NCBI GenBank assembly: GCA_018830105.1
Contig: JAHJTC010000004.1
Span: 620,001 to 684,000, forward strand
DNA: 64,000 nucleotides
Direction of reading: 5' to 3'
DNA from: Bacteroidota bacterium
GTDB lineage: Bacteria > Bacteroidota > Bacteroidia > Bacteroidales > F082
The first letter of the stretch is position 1, and each line of letters opens with the position of its first letter. The translations under genes were made by a program, and so were the position numbers. The notes below the pieces were generated by a model that worked only from the letters and a program-made list of their open reading frames with translations, ran no database searches and had not been told where the DNA came from. This document shows, one piece after another, positions 1-8,758 of the stretch.

Positions 1-214
1 CATTAAAAGGCTGCCTGGCGTGAAGTCCGTCTTTACGGCCTCCGATGATTAACCATTTCCCTTCGTGCTGGGCAAAAGCATAGGAATGCAATCCCGGCAA
101 ATCCGGAACAGATACGGGCACAAGTGAAAGTTCATAGTTAAAACTGCTTTGTCCAAAAACATTTAGACTAAGTATGAGTAGGATAAGCGTTGGTATTTTT
201 AAGTTGATTTTCAT
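1..214 (-). CDS. Secreted kelch-like protein, N-terminal part only
   Basis: The gene starts at 214 and runs off the left edge of the window, so about 71 N-terminal codons are visible. The first 22 or so residues are a classic signal peptide (Lys-rich start, Leu/Ile core, ending near FGQS), so the product is exported. The mature part contains the stretch LPGLHSYAFAQHEGKWLIIG followed by GGRKDGLH. Such a 'GKWLxxGGRxDGLHxRQPF' opening is familiar from Bacteroidota secreted proteins with kelch-like beta-propeller repeats, often ending in a T9SS sorting domain. The propeller and any sorting domain would lie outside the window, so the family call rests on this short stretch only. The start lies 10 bp past the stop of the lipoprotein gene at 225-1022, so the two could share a transcript. 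Confidence 0.6.
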   Translation of the reverse strand, partial: MKINLKIPTLILLILSLNVFGQSSFNYELSLVPVSVPDLPGLHSYAFAQHEGKWLIIGGRKDGLHARQPFN

Positions 215-224
215 GCTTTAGGTG

Positions 225-1022
225 TTATTTAGTTTGTGTAATCGGCGGAGCAGCCACCTTTTCCATCTCGTACGAAGTGACAAGGTTATTCGCTCTTAGC
301 CCGGTCCAGCTCATAGTATTTCCGTCAGTATATATATTCCAGCATTCAAAAGCCTGACCGGTGCCACCGCTGATCAGGTCGTTGCTGTAGTTAGAGGCAA
401 AGAAATCACCATAAAGGAAATAGCGGCCTTCGTTGTCGGATTTCTTTATCCAATTGCCACTTTCATCCTGATAGTAATAATTGTAGTTGCCATCGGCAAA
501 ATATTCCCAAAAATGGAAGGCGGTATCTGCAGTTCCGGGTGTTGTGCTGCGGCCATACCAAACACCGGTAAACTGATTACTCAGATCTACAGTTACTTTG
601 CTGCAAGTGTAAGTATTGTTATCGGGAAAGCTTTTTCCATCGATTTTAAATACGGGCACCGTATATTTTAGGGTAGTAGCATCCAGTAATACGATTTGAA
701 ACTCCATATAATAGGATTTACCCAGCACATCTTTGCCATTTATGGCGATCACGTCATCATTGATGGTATAGGTGTAGGTGTTGTTCTCTTCCCATCGGAA
801 ATTATTTTCATCCAGTTGAAATCCAACGGCATACATCTCCGTTTTATCTGCTTTTAATTCCATCACAAAAGTGTCATCGGTTAATACAGGCTGATCGTTA
901 ATCAGGGTATTGATCCAGGTTCCCAGAATAAGTTCATCATTTTGGGTTGACTCATCTTTTTTGCAAGCCGTTAACAGCATGATCATCAGACTCAGGAGTC
1001 CAAATATCTTAAGTGTCTTCAT
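225..1022 (-). CDS. Lipocalin-like lipoprotein
   Basis: A 265-residue lipoprotein. The signal sequence ends in the lipobox LLTAC (Cys20), so the product should be lipidated and anchored on the periplasmic or surface side of a membrane. After the Cys, the stretch ILGTWINT with the later YTYTINDD and TGVWYG resembles the 'xxGTW' opening and beta-strands of Bacteroidota lipocalin-like domains, and the pattern seems to occur twice (about residues 30-140 and 150-260). No catalytic motif is seen. It may bind a small hydrophobic ligand, but that is only a family-level guess. It lies 289 bp downstream of the usher-like gene at 1312-4578 on the same strand. Whether it belongs to that cluster is unclear. 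Confidence 0.6.
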   Translation of the reverse strand: MKTLKIFGLLSLMIMLLTACKKDESTQNDELILGTWINTLINDQPVLTDDTFVMELKADKTEMYAVGFQLDENNFRWEENNTYTYTINDDVIAINGKDVLGKSYYMEFQIVLLDATTLKYTVPVFKIDGKSFPDNNTYTCSKVTVDLSNQFTGVWYGRSTTPGTADTAFHFWEYFADGNYNYYYQDESGNWIKKSDNEGRYFLYGDFFASNYSNDLISGGTGQAFECWNIYTDGNTMSWTGLRANNLVTSYEMEKVAAPPITQTK

Positions 1023-1311
1023 TGGGTTTTGATTTGATCGTTTGATTTGTAATCTGGTTTTATTTTTATAAAGTGTGCATGGTCTGATTTTATTGAAGAA
1101 CGAAGATCAGCTAGTTTTCTTTCAGCTGTTCAAATATACAATATAATTCATTAGCCATCAGTGATTCTTCCGAACTACTCTTACACCTGTAATTAAAAAC
1201 AATCGAAATTTGGAAAACGTCAAGGCTTATTTTGTCAGCCTACTAAACTATCATCTGTTCACTGTTCTCTGTTCTCTATTCACGCCCACTCCTACCGAAT
1301 CAAAAATCGAC

Positions 1312-4300
1312 TCATGGCTTGTATTTAAACAAATCCGCTCTATGTATTCCTGTTGCATTGAGTTTCTTAACTTCCGCATTAGCTTCTTCCCTATTGAGAT
1401 AAGAATTTGTATAGAGGTATATCTTTTGTTGACCTTCGTCGAAACCAAAATTGACAATCAGATTCCGGTCGCTGTATATCTTGCGATAATTCATGGCTTC
1501 TGCGATATTATTTGCTTTAGCAAGCAGCACATAGTACCGGTTGATTTGCATCATTCCATCGTCGGTGGTTGGATTAAAGGCCGGCTCACTTTTCATTGGC
1601 TGACCAAGGGTGTCGCCCCGATTTACTGAACCTGCCAACACTTTGATCTTTTGCATCTTATACTCGTCTTCTTTGGGCTTTGGCGTAGTAACTTTTTTGA
1701 AATTAATAGCACGGCTCTTTTCAATAACTTCAAAAACAACTTCAATATCGTCTTTTTGTGTTAGCTGGATTTCGATATCGTTATCTCTGATGATAAAACT
1801 TTGCCCGAAAATATTGTTCATACGCACATAATACGTTTGTGATCCAGGCAGATAAAGTGTGAAATTTCCTTCTGAGTTAGTAAAAGCGGAGTAGTTATTG
1901 TCCAGTTTATTGTAGGCCGTTATTTTGATATTCTCCAAAGGAATATTTTGCTCACTGTCTTTAATGAATTTTTGTCTTGCAACAGTAATTTTCCCACTTA
2001 CTTTATTTGCTTTCTGGAAAGGGATTTTTAAGCTTTTATCATTCAACAGCTCAATATTATCTGTGTTCGTTCCCACATAAAAATACTCGGCTATACTCTC
2101 AAGTGGGGCAAGTGTGACCTGATAGATACAGGAAGGCAACTTATTGAAATTGACATAGCCTTTTGAATTGGTTACCAATATGATATCAACAGGAAGACTG
2201 TTGTTTCGATTTAACTTATCGCTGTTTATAAGTACAATTCTTATGCTTACATTTGGCAATCCCTGTTCGTTTCTTTCTTTGATGCCATTGCCATTTTCAT
2301 CCTTAAAAAGCTGAATAGTAAGCTTTCGCATATCGTTTGACCATTTGTTTGCTGCATTTCTGCCCCAGTTTTTCTTGATGGCAAACTCAAAATAATAATG
2401 GGAACTATTTGTTTGCACTTGCGCGAATTTTTGACGAACCATATTGTAAGTCCCGCTCGAAACGGCATACCAATTTTTCCCTAAGTAAAGCTCTAAACGC
2501 GGATTGATGTTGAGTGTGTAATAATCCAGATCGATTCGGTATAAAAAGTTTGAAAACAGGTTAAATTTTACCCTTCCATCCCAAAACGTCTTCATAACAA
2601 AAGGCGAAAGATTAATGGAATGCTGACTGTTCTCCGAAATAAACTGATAAAGCCCGCTATTTGAAAGTGCTCCTTTATCGTAACTAAAACGTAAGCCAAA
2701 GGATTTTGCTTTTGCATCAAGTAAAATATGAAGATCCTGTGCAGTGGATATGCTTAGGGTTGGTTCAACATAATTGGACCGTGAAATACCATATTTCACC
2801 TGAAACATAAACGAAGAAAGGAAAAACGTTTTTAACTCAACACGGTATTTTTCAATATAAAACGACTCGCGAATGTTATCTTCTCCTTTGGGACGTGAAG
2901 AAAAGTAGTTTTCGAAGCTGGGTCCGATATCAAAACGGAATTTTTTAAACGCAGCGTTTTTATAAAAAATGCCTGCATATTGATCTTTAAATATCGTTTG
3001 AGGTAACTCAATACCTTCGAAATTGCGCTGGTGGAACTTGCGCTCAGTGCTAAATAAAACCATTGAAATGGCACTCTTTTTTAATCTGTCAAAAGCATAG
3101 TTTGTCTTGAGATAAAAATTCAGCAAACCCATCTGCATTCCCGGAATGCCGGGCGATCCATAGTTATGCAGCACTTGAATATCAATATCTTTGGTCATCT
3201 GAAAAAGATAATTCAAATCATAGGCAAAGCCTCTAAGTGTATAATTCTCATTTTTGTAATATTTTTCCTGATAGGCATACAGATTCAGGCTGACTGCCTG
3301 CTTTTTGCTAATCGGAATTTTATCAGTTTTGTAGGTAAATGAACTGGTATTTCTACCTGATTGTTGGTCCTGGGCCTGTGCCAGGGTAATTTTCATTGGA
3401 ATTTCCTTCAAATGAAACTGGTAACCAATGCCGCCACTCATTTTTTTATCCAAAAACCCATAACTAACAAAACCTTCCATGCTACTCTCCGGGCCAAGTT
3501 TTATTTCATGCGCAAGCATAAGGCTATTTCTGTTATACAGATTTCGGCCTAACATCGAACTGAACGCTCCAAGTCCTACTTTGAAAGCGTTGTTTGTGTA
3601 TAAAAAATTATAATAGGTATTTCCAATCAGGTTTTCTCCACTGGTGAGGTCATAGAAAGTGAAATTGTATTTCAAATCGCCCATACCTTCTCCAAATTCA
3701 GTTGTGCCCCGTGCTTTGATGTAGGGTAAAACCTCGTTGTTTCTCGAAAAGGTGCGCATACCAATTTCTGTAGTGTGCAAAAGCCCTTGTTCTATGGTAA
3801 ATGGAGCGTAATTGTCGGTATATTTTTCTGCAATCACCGAGCGATAGACTGTTTGCTCCCCATTTGAAGCAAAAAATTGAATCTTAGCGATATCAAATAC
3901 ACGCTCTTTTTTATAGATATAGGAAATTTGGATGGGAATTGTCGTATCGGAAAAAGCTTTCATCTCAAACTTTAATTCGGAGATTTCCTGACCGTTTGAA
4001 ATCAAATTCAGCTTTTTATCCTTAACGATATCAATGGTTATGGATTCAGCTGTGTTTCCATTATTGATAAGCCTTATCTCAAAACTTGCTTTTGTAATTC
4101 TGGGAAAAAGGCGAATCCTTTGTTCCGGAACTTCCAATTCCCATTGATGTATTGTCGGGAGTTCTACAATAAAATCAGCTTTTCTGTTTAGGTTGTTATA
4201 CTGGTCAAAAATACCCAGTACAATTGTCTGTTTCAGCTCTGTGTTCAATTTCAGTGGCACAGTAAAACGGACAGGGATAAAGAGGCTGTCTCCGGGATTT

Positions 4301-4578
4301 ATGGTATAATTTTCGGCCAGCTGATTCACTAATGTCCATTGCTCGTTTAGTTCAGGTGTAACTTTCAGATTAATGCTATCTGATGTTGGATTAATAATTT
4401 TTAGGACATTAAAACTCATTCTGCCGGCTTCGTGCTGAATGATTGGTTTTACGAACGAAACTTGCAATGGATTGAGCGATGAAGCAGATTGAGCGACGCT
4501 GTCAGCAGCACATAGAAGCAGTAAGAATAGCCATGCAATACGCAGCAAAAAGTTTAGTTCGTGGCTCTTCTTTACCAT
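1312..4578 (-). CDS. Usher-like outer-membrane beta-barrel protein with SdrD/CNA-B-like and SPOR-like domains
   Basis: A 1088-residue exported protein. After a signal peptide (about residues 1-30) come two Ig-like domains (about 35-250; NEW3/COG1470-like, for example IINPTSDSINLKVTPE). A long stretch of alternating amphipathic strands with many Tyr/Phe/Asn follows (about 255-720) and looks like an outer-membrane barrel. Next are an SdrD/CNA-B-like domain (KLTIQLFKDENGNGIKERNE, near 745), a second carboxypeptidase-regulatory-like domain (about 840-920), and a C-terminal SPOR-like domain (about 1010-1088; YYVLLAKANNIAEAMNYRKI). The order of periplasmic domain, barrel and Ig-like C-terminal domains recalls PapC/FimD ushers, but sequence motifs of those were not recognised. 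Neighbouring pilin-like and chaperone genes support a secretion role. The SPOR-like end could bind peptidoglycan. Seen: domain order. Inferred: usher function. Confidence 0.55.
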   Translation of the reverse strand: MVKKSHELNFLLRIAWLFLLLLCAADSVAQSASSLNPLQVSFVKPIIQHEAGRMSFNVLKIINPTSDSINLKVTPELNEQWTLVNQLAENYTINPGDSLFIPVRFTVPLKLNTELKQTIVLGIFDQYNNLNRKADFIVELPTIHQWELEVPEQRIRLFPRITKASFEIRLINNGNTAESITIDIVKDKKLNLISNGQEISELKFEMKAFSDTTIPIQISYIYKKERVFDIAKIQFFASNGEQTVYRSVIAEKYTDNYAPFTIEQGLLHTTEIGMRTFSRNNEVLPYIKARGTTEFGEGMGDLKYNFTFYDLTSGENLIGNTYYNFLYTNNAFKVGLGAFSSMLGRNLYNRNSLMLAHEIKLGPESSMEGFVSYGFLDKKMSGGIGYQFHLKEIPMKITLAQAQDQQSGRNTSSFTYKTDKIPISKKQAVSLNLYAYQEKYYKNENYTLRGFAYDLNYLFQMTKDIDIQVLHNYGSPGIPGMQMGLLNFYLKTNYAFDRLKKSAISMVLFSTERKFHQRNFEGIELPQTIFKDQYAGIFYKNAAFKKFRFDIGPSFENYFSSRPKGEDNIRESFYIEKYRVELKTFFLSSFMFQVKYGISRSNYVEPTLSISTAQDLHILLDAKAKSFGLRFSYDKGALSNSGLYQFISENSQHSINLSPFVMKTFWDGRVKFNLFSNFLYRIDLDYYTLNINPRLELYLGKNWYAVSSGTYNMVRQKFAQVQTNSSHYYFEFAIKKNWGRNAANKWSNDMRKLTIQLFKDENGNGIKERNEQGLPNVSIRIVLINSDKLNRNNSLPVDIILVTNSKGYVNFNKLPSCIYQVTLAPLESIAEYFYVGTNTDNIELLNDKSLKIPFQKANKVSGKITVARQKFIKDSEQNIPLENIKITAYNKLDNNYSAFTNSEGNFTLYLPGSQTYYVRMNNIFGQSFIIRDNDIEIQLTQKDDIEVVFEVIEKSRAINFKKVTTPKPKEDEYKMQKIKVLAGSVNRGDTLGQPMKSEPAFNPTTDDGMMQINRYYVLLAKANNIAEAMNYRKIYSDRNLIVNFGFDEGQQKIYLYTNSYLNREEANAEVKKLNATGIHRADLFKYKP

Positions 4579-4598
4579 ATTGTCGAACTAAAACTCTC

Positions 4599-5216
4599 TT
4601 ATTGAGAAGGTGATTGCGTTTCGGATAGGATGATATAGAAATTTCCGCGGTAGTTATCTGCTTTGACTGCCATTTTATCAAATCTTTTAATTTTTGCCTG
4701 CTCATCCTCGAAAACAAATTTCCACCTGAGCACAAAATTGTTTTTTTCGGCTCCTCCAATATTTCCGCGTCTTCCGTTAGTAAGTACCGTTATCTTATCA
4801 TTTGATAAAGATAAAGTAGTATCGCGCGAATAATTGGCAATATTTGAAAAGAGGCCATTGTCCCAGTTTGTACCCAGGCTTTCGACGGAAAAGCCTAGAA
4901 AATCAACGGGAATTTTTTGAGAACTATCCGAAATACCAACAAAATAGGGATTTTCAGAAGCTATGCTTAAATTCCAGTTTCCGGTTGATTCCACGCTAAA
5001 ATAAATATCATCCGGCTGTTCTGTAATTTGGTAAAGGTGCTCATTCACTTCCTCTATGCGAAATTCAATATTGGATTCGGGATCAATATTTAATATCAAA
5101 ACCGTCTCAAGTCTGGACTCAAACTGCACCTCAAGGTTTGTTTCTTGTGCAAACAACTTTATTGCTGAAAGGCTTGATAGAGTAAGGATCAATAGACAGA
5201 GCTTTAACGGTTTCAT
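4599..5216 (-). CDS. Pilin-like secreted subunit (paralogue 1)
   Basis: About 205 residues. The start at 5216 (MKPLKLC) is preferred over a start 15 codons upstream because it gives a clean signal peptide ending at LFAQE. The mature protein is all-beta in appearance. It shares a pattern with the products at 5389-5997 and 8759-9325: an early hydrophobic strand, a 'STGNWNLSI' motif, 'IPVDFLGF', and near the C-terminus a 'TVLTNGRRGNIGG...NNFVLRWKF' block. It differs from the other two at the C-terminus, which lacks their final TYT-like strand. It is separated from the usher-like gene by only 20 bp, so the two are probably co-transcribed. It may be a minor or anchoring subunit, which is inference from position. 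Confidence 0.55.
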   Translation of the reverse strand: MKPLKLCLLILTLSSLSAIKLFAQETNLEVQFESRLETVLILNIDPESNIEFRIEEVNEHLYQITEQPDDIYFSVESTGNWNLSIASENPYFVGISDSSQKIPVDFLGFSVESLGTNWDNGLFSNIANYSRDTTLSLSNDKITVLTNGRRGNIGGAEKNNFVLRWKFVFEDEQAKIKRFDKMAVKADNYRGNFYIILSETQSPSQ

Positions 5217-5336
5217 CGTGTTTGGTTTCAGTGTGAGTAACAAGGTAAACTTACCCTGCAATAAGAATTGGCAAAAAGTGATTTATTAGTACTGAATTAT
5301 TTGTTATTCAAAACAAATGCAATATTTAACAGCAAA

Positions 5337-5368
5337 AAGAGGAAATACGGTTACCCATATTTCCTCTT
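5337..5368 (-). terminator. Intrinsic terminator after the pilin-like gene 5389-5997
   Basis: A perfect 11-bp inverted repeat (AAGAGGAAATA / TATTTCCTCTT) with a 10-base loop lies 20 bp past the stop of the pilin-like gene. Read on the minus strand, the stem ends in CTT and runs into more T residues (TTTGCTG), which fits a Rho-independent terminator. It sits inside the gene cluster, so it could make the upstream subunit more abundant than the downstream usher-like gene. Confidence 0.7.
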
Positions 5369-5388
5369 ATAAACATTATGAAAAAGGG

Positions 5389-5997
5389 TTAGGGTAATGC
5401 TGTTAATGTTAAGTTTACGGTTGTGGTATAAGTTCCCAGCGCTCCAATTGTACCGTTTGATAGTTGCTGAAAGACGGATAGGGTATTCATACTGCCTTGC
5501 ATGGTTCCCATGGTCCAGTTTAAATTGAAGGCATTGTCCGAAGCATCTCCACCATTTCCTTCGGGGCCTCCGGTTTGAACGTTAAGCAAAGTCTGGTCAG
5601 TGGCGGTAAGCCCCATAGATGTGGCCAATGCAGTAAAATCACAGCCCACCTCAGTGCCAATTAAATGCGTGCCGGTTGCTTCGCACCAAACACCTAAGTT
5701 ATCAATAGGTATAATGTTGGTACCACCATCTGAAAAATCTGCAGCGTTAATTTTCAAATCCCAGTCAGCTGTTGACTCTATCGTAATTGTAGTTGTACCC
5801 ACAGCATCAATGCCAAGGTTATACTTGTCAGGTGTGTCAAAGGTAGCTGTTTGATCTTGTCCGCCAGTTACATTAAGGTTCAACACTGAACTCAGAATGG
5901 CAGTAAAGTTAACTACATCGGTATCCGTGTCTTGCGCGAAAATTTTCCCGCTCATAAGGCTAATACCCAATACGATTATCAAAGTAAATTTCTTCAT
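5389..5997 (-). CDS. Pilin-like secreted subunit (paralogue 2, candidate major subunit)
   Basis: A 202-residue protein with a signal peptide ending at IFAQD. The mature part starts with a hydrophobic strand (VVNFTAILSSVLNLNVTGG), then TTTITIESTADWDLKINA, IPIDNLGVWCEATGTHLIG, and LLNVQTGGPEGNGGDASDNAF leading into LNWTMGTMQGSMN. It ends in an alternating strand (GTYTTTVNLTLTALP). The whole looks like a single beta-sandwich domain, similar in style to DUF4402/WxL-like proteins. A terminal alternating strand would suit donor-strand exchange, but that is inference. Two Cys residues (in VWCEATG and VGCDFT) could form a disulfide. It is followed by its own intrinsic terminator and preceded by a gap of 220 bp, which suggests separate high expression. 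Confidence 0.6.
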   Translation of the reverse strand: MKKFTLIIVLGISLMSGKIFAQDTDTDVVNFTAILSSVLNLNVTGGQDQTATFDTPDKYNLGIDAVGTTTITIESTADWDLKINAADFSDGGTNIIPIDNLGVWCEATGTHLIGTEVGCDFTALATSMGLTATDQTLLNVQTGGPEGNGGDASDNAFNLNWTMGTMQGSMNTLSVFQQLSNGTIGALGTYTTTVNLTLTALP

Positions 5998-6217
5998 AAC
6001 ATTTCGTTTTTTAAGATTAGAATTTTAGTTTTCGATCCCTAATGCAAGATTACGGCAGTTTATGGCTATCTACATCAGGCTTGTGATTATTTTGTGGCGG
6101 CAATCGGATGAGATATTACTCAGCAAAAACCTTAGAGAAATCTCAGAAAAAGCCTAAAAGAAGGGATTTGAATTTTATAAGTAATACGTTTACAATACCT
6201 TAGCATATTGTCCGTTC

Positions 6218-6874
6218 TCAATCCATATTAATTAAATTATGGCGCAAAGCGAATTTAACCAGATCCGCAGTTGTTTTTAATTGCAGTTTTTCCAGTATGT
6301 TATGCTTATGTGTTCCAATAGTTTTGACGCTTACGAACAGTTCTTCAGCAATATCGCCAGTTGACTTACCAGATGCAACCAAAATGAGTATTTCCATTTC
6401 TCTGCTGGTTAATGATTCGAAAAGCCTCATCTGGTCATCTTCTTTTTTATACTCCAGATAGTCCTCAACAAGCGCTTCTGTAATGGATTCGCTCAAATAA
6501 ATATTGCCGGAATTAACGGTATGAATGCCTTCAATTAATTTTTGGATGGCACAATTTTTCTGCACATAACCTTTTGCACCAGCTCCGAGCATTTGTTTGA
6601 TGTAGCTCTTTTCGGCATGCATCGAAAGTGCTATTATTTTCACTTCCGGCTGATTTTTTTTGATGATTTTTGTCGCTTCAATGCCATTGAGCGTAGGCAT
6701 GCCAATGTCCATTATAATGATATCCGGTTTAAGCTTATCTGCCTTGTCGATAGCGTCAATCCCATTTTCAGCCTGCCCCACAACTTCTATCTGGTCGGAA
6801 TCTGTTAACAAGGTCACCAATCCTTCCCTAAAAAGCTGGTGGTCGTCGGCAATTAAGATTTTAATTTTATTCAT
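6218..6874 (-). CDS. NarL/LuxR-family response regulator
   Basis: A 218-residue regulator. The receiver domain (about 1-122) has the acidic pair D10/D11, the phospho-acceptor D56 (IIIMDIGMP), a Thr/Ser-equivalent SMHAE and the conserved Lys in GYVQK. The C-terminal LuxR-type helix-turn-helix (about 150-215) contains LTSREMEILILVASGKSTGD and the recognition helix VSVKTIGTHKHNI. The start overlaps the kinase gene upstream by 8 bp, so the two are translationally coupled and very likely form one two-component system. Its place between pilin-like genes suggests it controls the fibre cluster. No DNA target could be identified from sequence. Confidence 0.93.
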   Translation of the reverse strand: MNKIKILIADDHQLFREGLVTLLTDSDQIEVVGQAENGIDAIDKADKLKPDIIIMDIGMPTLNGIEATKIIKKNQPEVKIIALSMHAEKSYIKQMLGAGAKGYVQKNCAIQKLIEGIHTVNSGNIYLSESITEALVEDYLEYKKEDDQMRLFESLTSREMEILILVASGKSTGDIAEELFVSVKTIGTHKHNILEKLQLKTTADLVKFALRHNLINMD

Positions 6875-8741
6875 TTGGTAGGGTTATATTGATGGTTGTT
6901 CCTTTTGCTAGTACACTTTCGATCTCAAACGATCCCTTTACTGATGCCAGCTGCTCCCGGATATTAAACAATCCAAATCCGCCTTTTCCCTGTAAAAGAT
7001 CATCGGTGTTAAAACCTTTCCCATTATCTGTTACCTTAAATGATAAGCCTTTTTCTTCAAGCCCGATCGCTAAAATCAACTCGCTGGCTCCGGCATGTTT
7101 TACCGTGTTATTGAAAAGTTCGAGCAAAATACGGTAAAGCATAAGTTTTTGACCATGGTAGATATCCTGCAAATTGCCTTTCTCCACAAGGCGTGTTTGA
7201 ATACCAAACTCAGCTTCAATTTTCTCAAGTTTCCATTTTAGCGCCTGAACGAGACCGAGCTCATGCAAAATGGGAGGGCTGAGATCGTAAGTCAAAAGCC
7301 TGCTTTCTTTGATGGATTTTTCAATGAGCTGCAACGCATCATTTAGAGATTGACGCTTTTTGTCACCAACAATGCCATCAGCTACTGCTGATAACTTCAT
7401 GGTGGCCATCGCCAGATTCTGACTTATTCCATCATGTAAAAAAGCCGCTGTTTTTTTTCTTACTTCATCTTCAGTATTGATTAATTTAAGGTGTAAGCTT
7501 TTAAGCTTGTCCTGATAGGTCTGAATTTGTTCAAGATTTTTGGCTTCTGATTCCTCGATTCTTTTTCTTTCAGTGATATCGCGAACAAAGATGAACCGGT
7601 TATCCTCTCCTATCACAGAAAAATTGATGCTTAATTCAACATCCAGTACTTCACCCTTATTTGTTTTAAGTTTTGTTTCGATACGATGATGAATGGATGT
7701 TTTATTGTTTTTGTCTGAGTTTAAATTTAAGTCGAGAATAGGTCTCAGTTTATCTTCCGTAAACAAATCATCGTTTGAGGTAAAATTTTTGCCCAGTAAC
7801 TGCATGCATGGGTAACCTGTAAGTTTGCAAAAAGCCTGGTTGACCTCGATAATATTGTTTTGTTCGTCAAGCATTACAAAACCATCCATTGAGGTGTTGA
7901 TAACAAGCGCATGCTTTTCTTCTTCAATGATTTGCTGCGTAATGCTGCTAAATGCTCCTCTGTAGCCAATCAGCTCATCGTTTTGGTCAAATATTGGAAA
8001 CCCACTAAAAACAAACCATAATCTGTCGCCATCCTTCGCACGACATTGAATTTTTATCCTGCTAAAGCTCTCTCCTTGCCTGATACTTTCAGATAAAACA
8101 TTGATTTCTTGTTGACTATAACCTTCATCAATAAAGTCGAAAAGATGAAATGTATCAATGATCTCTTCGGCTTTATAACCCAATATATTTTTTATGGTCG
8201 GACTGATATAAGTATAACGCAGCTCGGCGTTGACCTCCCAGAAGAATTCGGCAACGAATGAGGAAATTTGTTCATGCCTCCTCTCCTGCTCAACCGATTC
8301 ATTCAATTGTTTTTTGATTTGTGCATCAAGCTGTTTGTTCTGCTTTTTAAGCAGATCACCCACTTCTTTTTTGCGCAGCATAACTTGCACCACAGCAACA
8401 AACTCTTCTATATTAAATGGTCTCGAAATAAAGAGGTCAGCTCCTGCCAGCAAACCTGTTGTTCTGATTTTTGGATTGTCGCCACTGGAAGATACCATCA
8501 AAACAGGAATATCTTTTGTGCTCTTTTTCGCTCTTATGGTTTTGCAAATTTCATAGCCGTTAACCTCCGGGAGATTCAAATCGAGAATGATCAATTCGGG
8601 CAGTTCGTTTTCAGCCAAACTAAGACCAGACTTATGTTCCATTGCTGTTAAAACCATGTATTCAGGTAATTTCTTACCGAGAATAATCTCCATAAAATAC
8701 AGGTTTGCAGGAATATCGTCTATGATAAGTATTTTTTTCAT
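6867..8741 (-). CDS. Hybrid sensor kinase: receiver - PAS - PAS - HisKA_3 - HATPase
   Basis: A 624-residue soluble kinase with no membrane segment. It opens with a receiver domain (about 1-125; IIDD, phospho-acceptor D54 in LIILDLNLP, Lys in SRPF region), then a short coiled coil, two PAS domains (about 165-275 with AELRYTYISPTIKNILGY, and 280-390 with ITERKRIEE as the PAC end), and a NarL-type HisKA_3 domain with the acceptor His in AAFLHDGISQNLA. The C-terminal ATPase domain has LFNNTVKHA (N box) and VTDNGKGF (G1). An N-terminal receiver feeding PAS domains suggests it listens to another kinase as well as a cytosolic signal. It overlaps the regulator at 6218-6874 by 8 bp. Confidence 0.92.
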   Translation of the reverse strand: MKKILIIDDIPANLYFMEIILGKKLPEYMVLTAMEHKSGLSLAENELPELIILDLNLPEVNGYEICKTIRAKKSTKDIPVLMVSSSGDNPKIRTTGLLAGADLFISRPFNIEEFVAVVQVMLRKKEVGDLLKKQNKQLDAQIKKQLNESVEQERRHEQISSFVAEFFWEVNAELRYTYISPTIKNILGYKAEEIIDTFHLFDFIDEGYSQQEINVLSESIRQGESFSRIKIQCRAKDGDRLWFVFSGFPIFDQNDELIGYRGAFSSITQQIIEEEKHALVINTSMDGFVMLDEQNNIIEVNQAFCKLTGYPCMQLLGKNFTSNDDLFTEDKLRPILDLNLNSDKNNKTSIHHRIETKLKTNKGEVLDVELSINFSVIGEDNRFIFVRDITERKRIEESEAKNLEQIQTYQDKLKSLHLKLINTEDEVRKKTAAFLHDGISQNLAMATMKLSAVADGIVGDKKRQSLNDALQLIEKSIKESRLLTYDLSPPILHELGLVQALKWKLEKIEAEFGIQTRLVEKGNLQDIYHGQKLMLYRILLELFNNTVKHAGASELILAIGLEEKGLSFKVTDNGKGFNTDDLLQGKGGFGLFNIREQLASVKGSFEIESVLAKGTTINITLPNE

Positions 8742-8758
8742 TAACTAGTCTTGTTCAC

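Noticed and set aside
1210..1629. Plus-strand open frame of 139 codons
   Set aside because: It lies antisense to the usher-like gene and the lipoprotein leader, has no signal or domain character, and looks like a chance frame.
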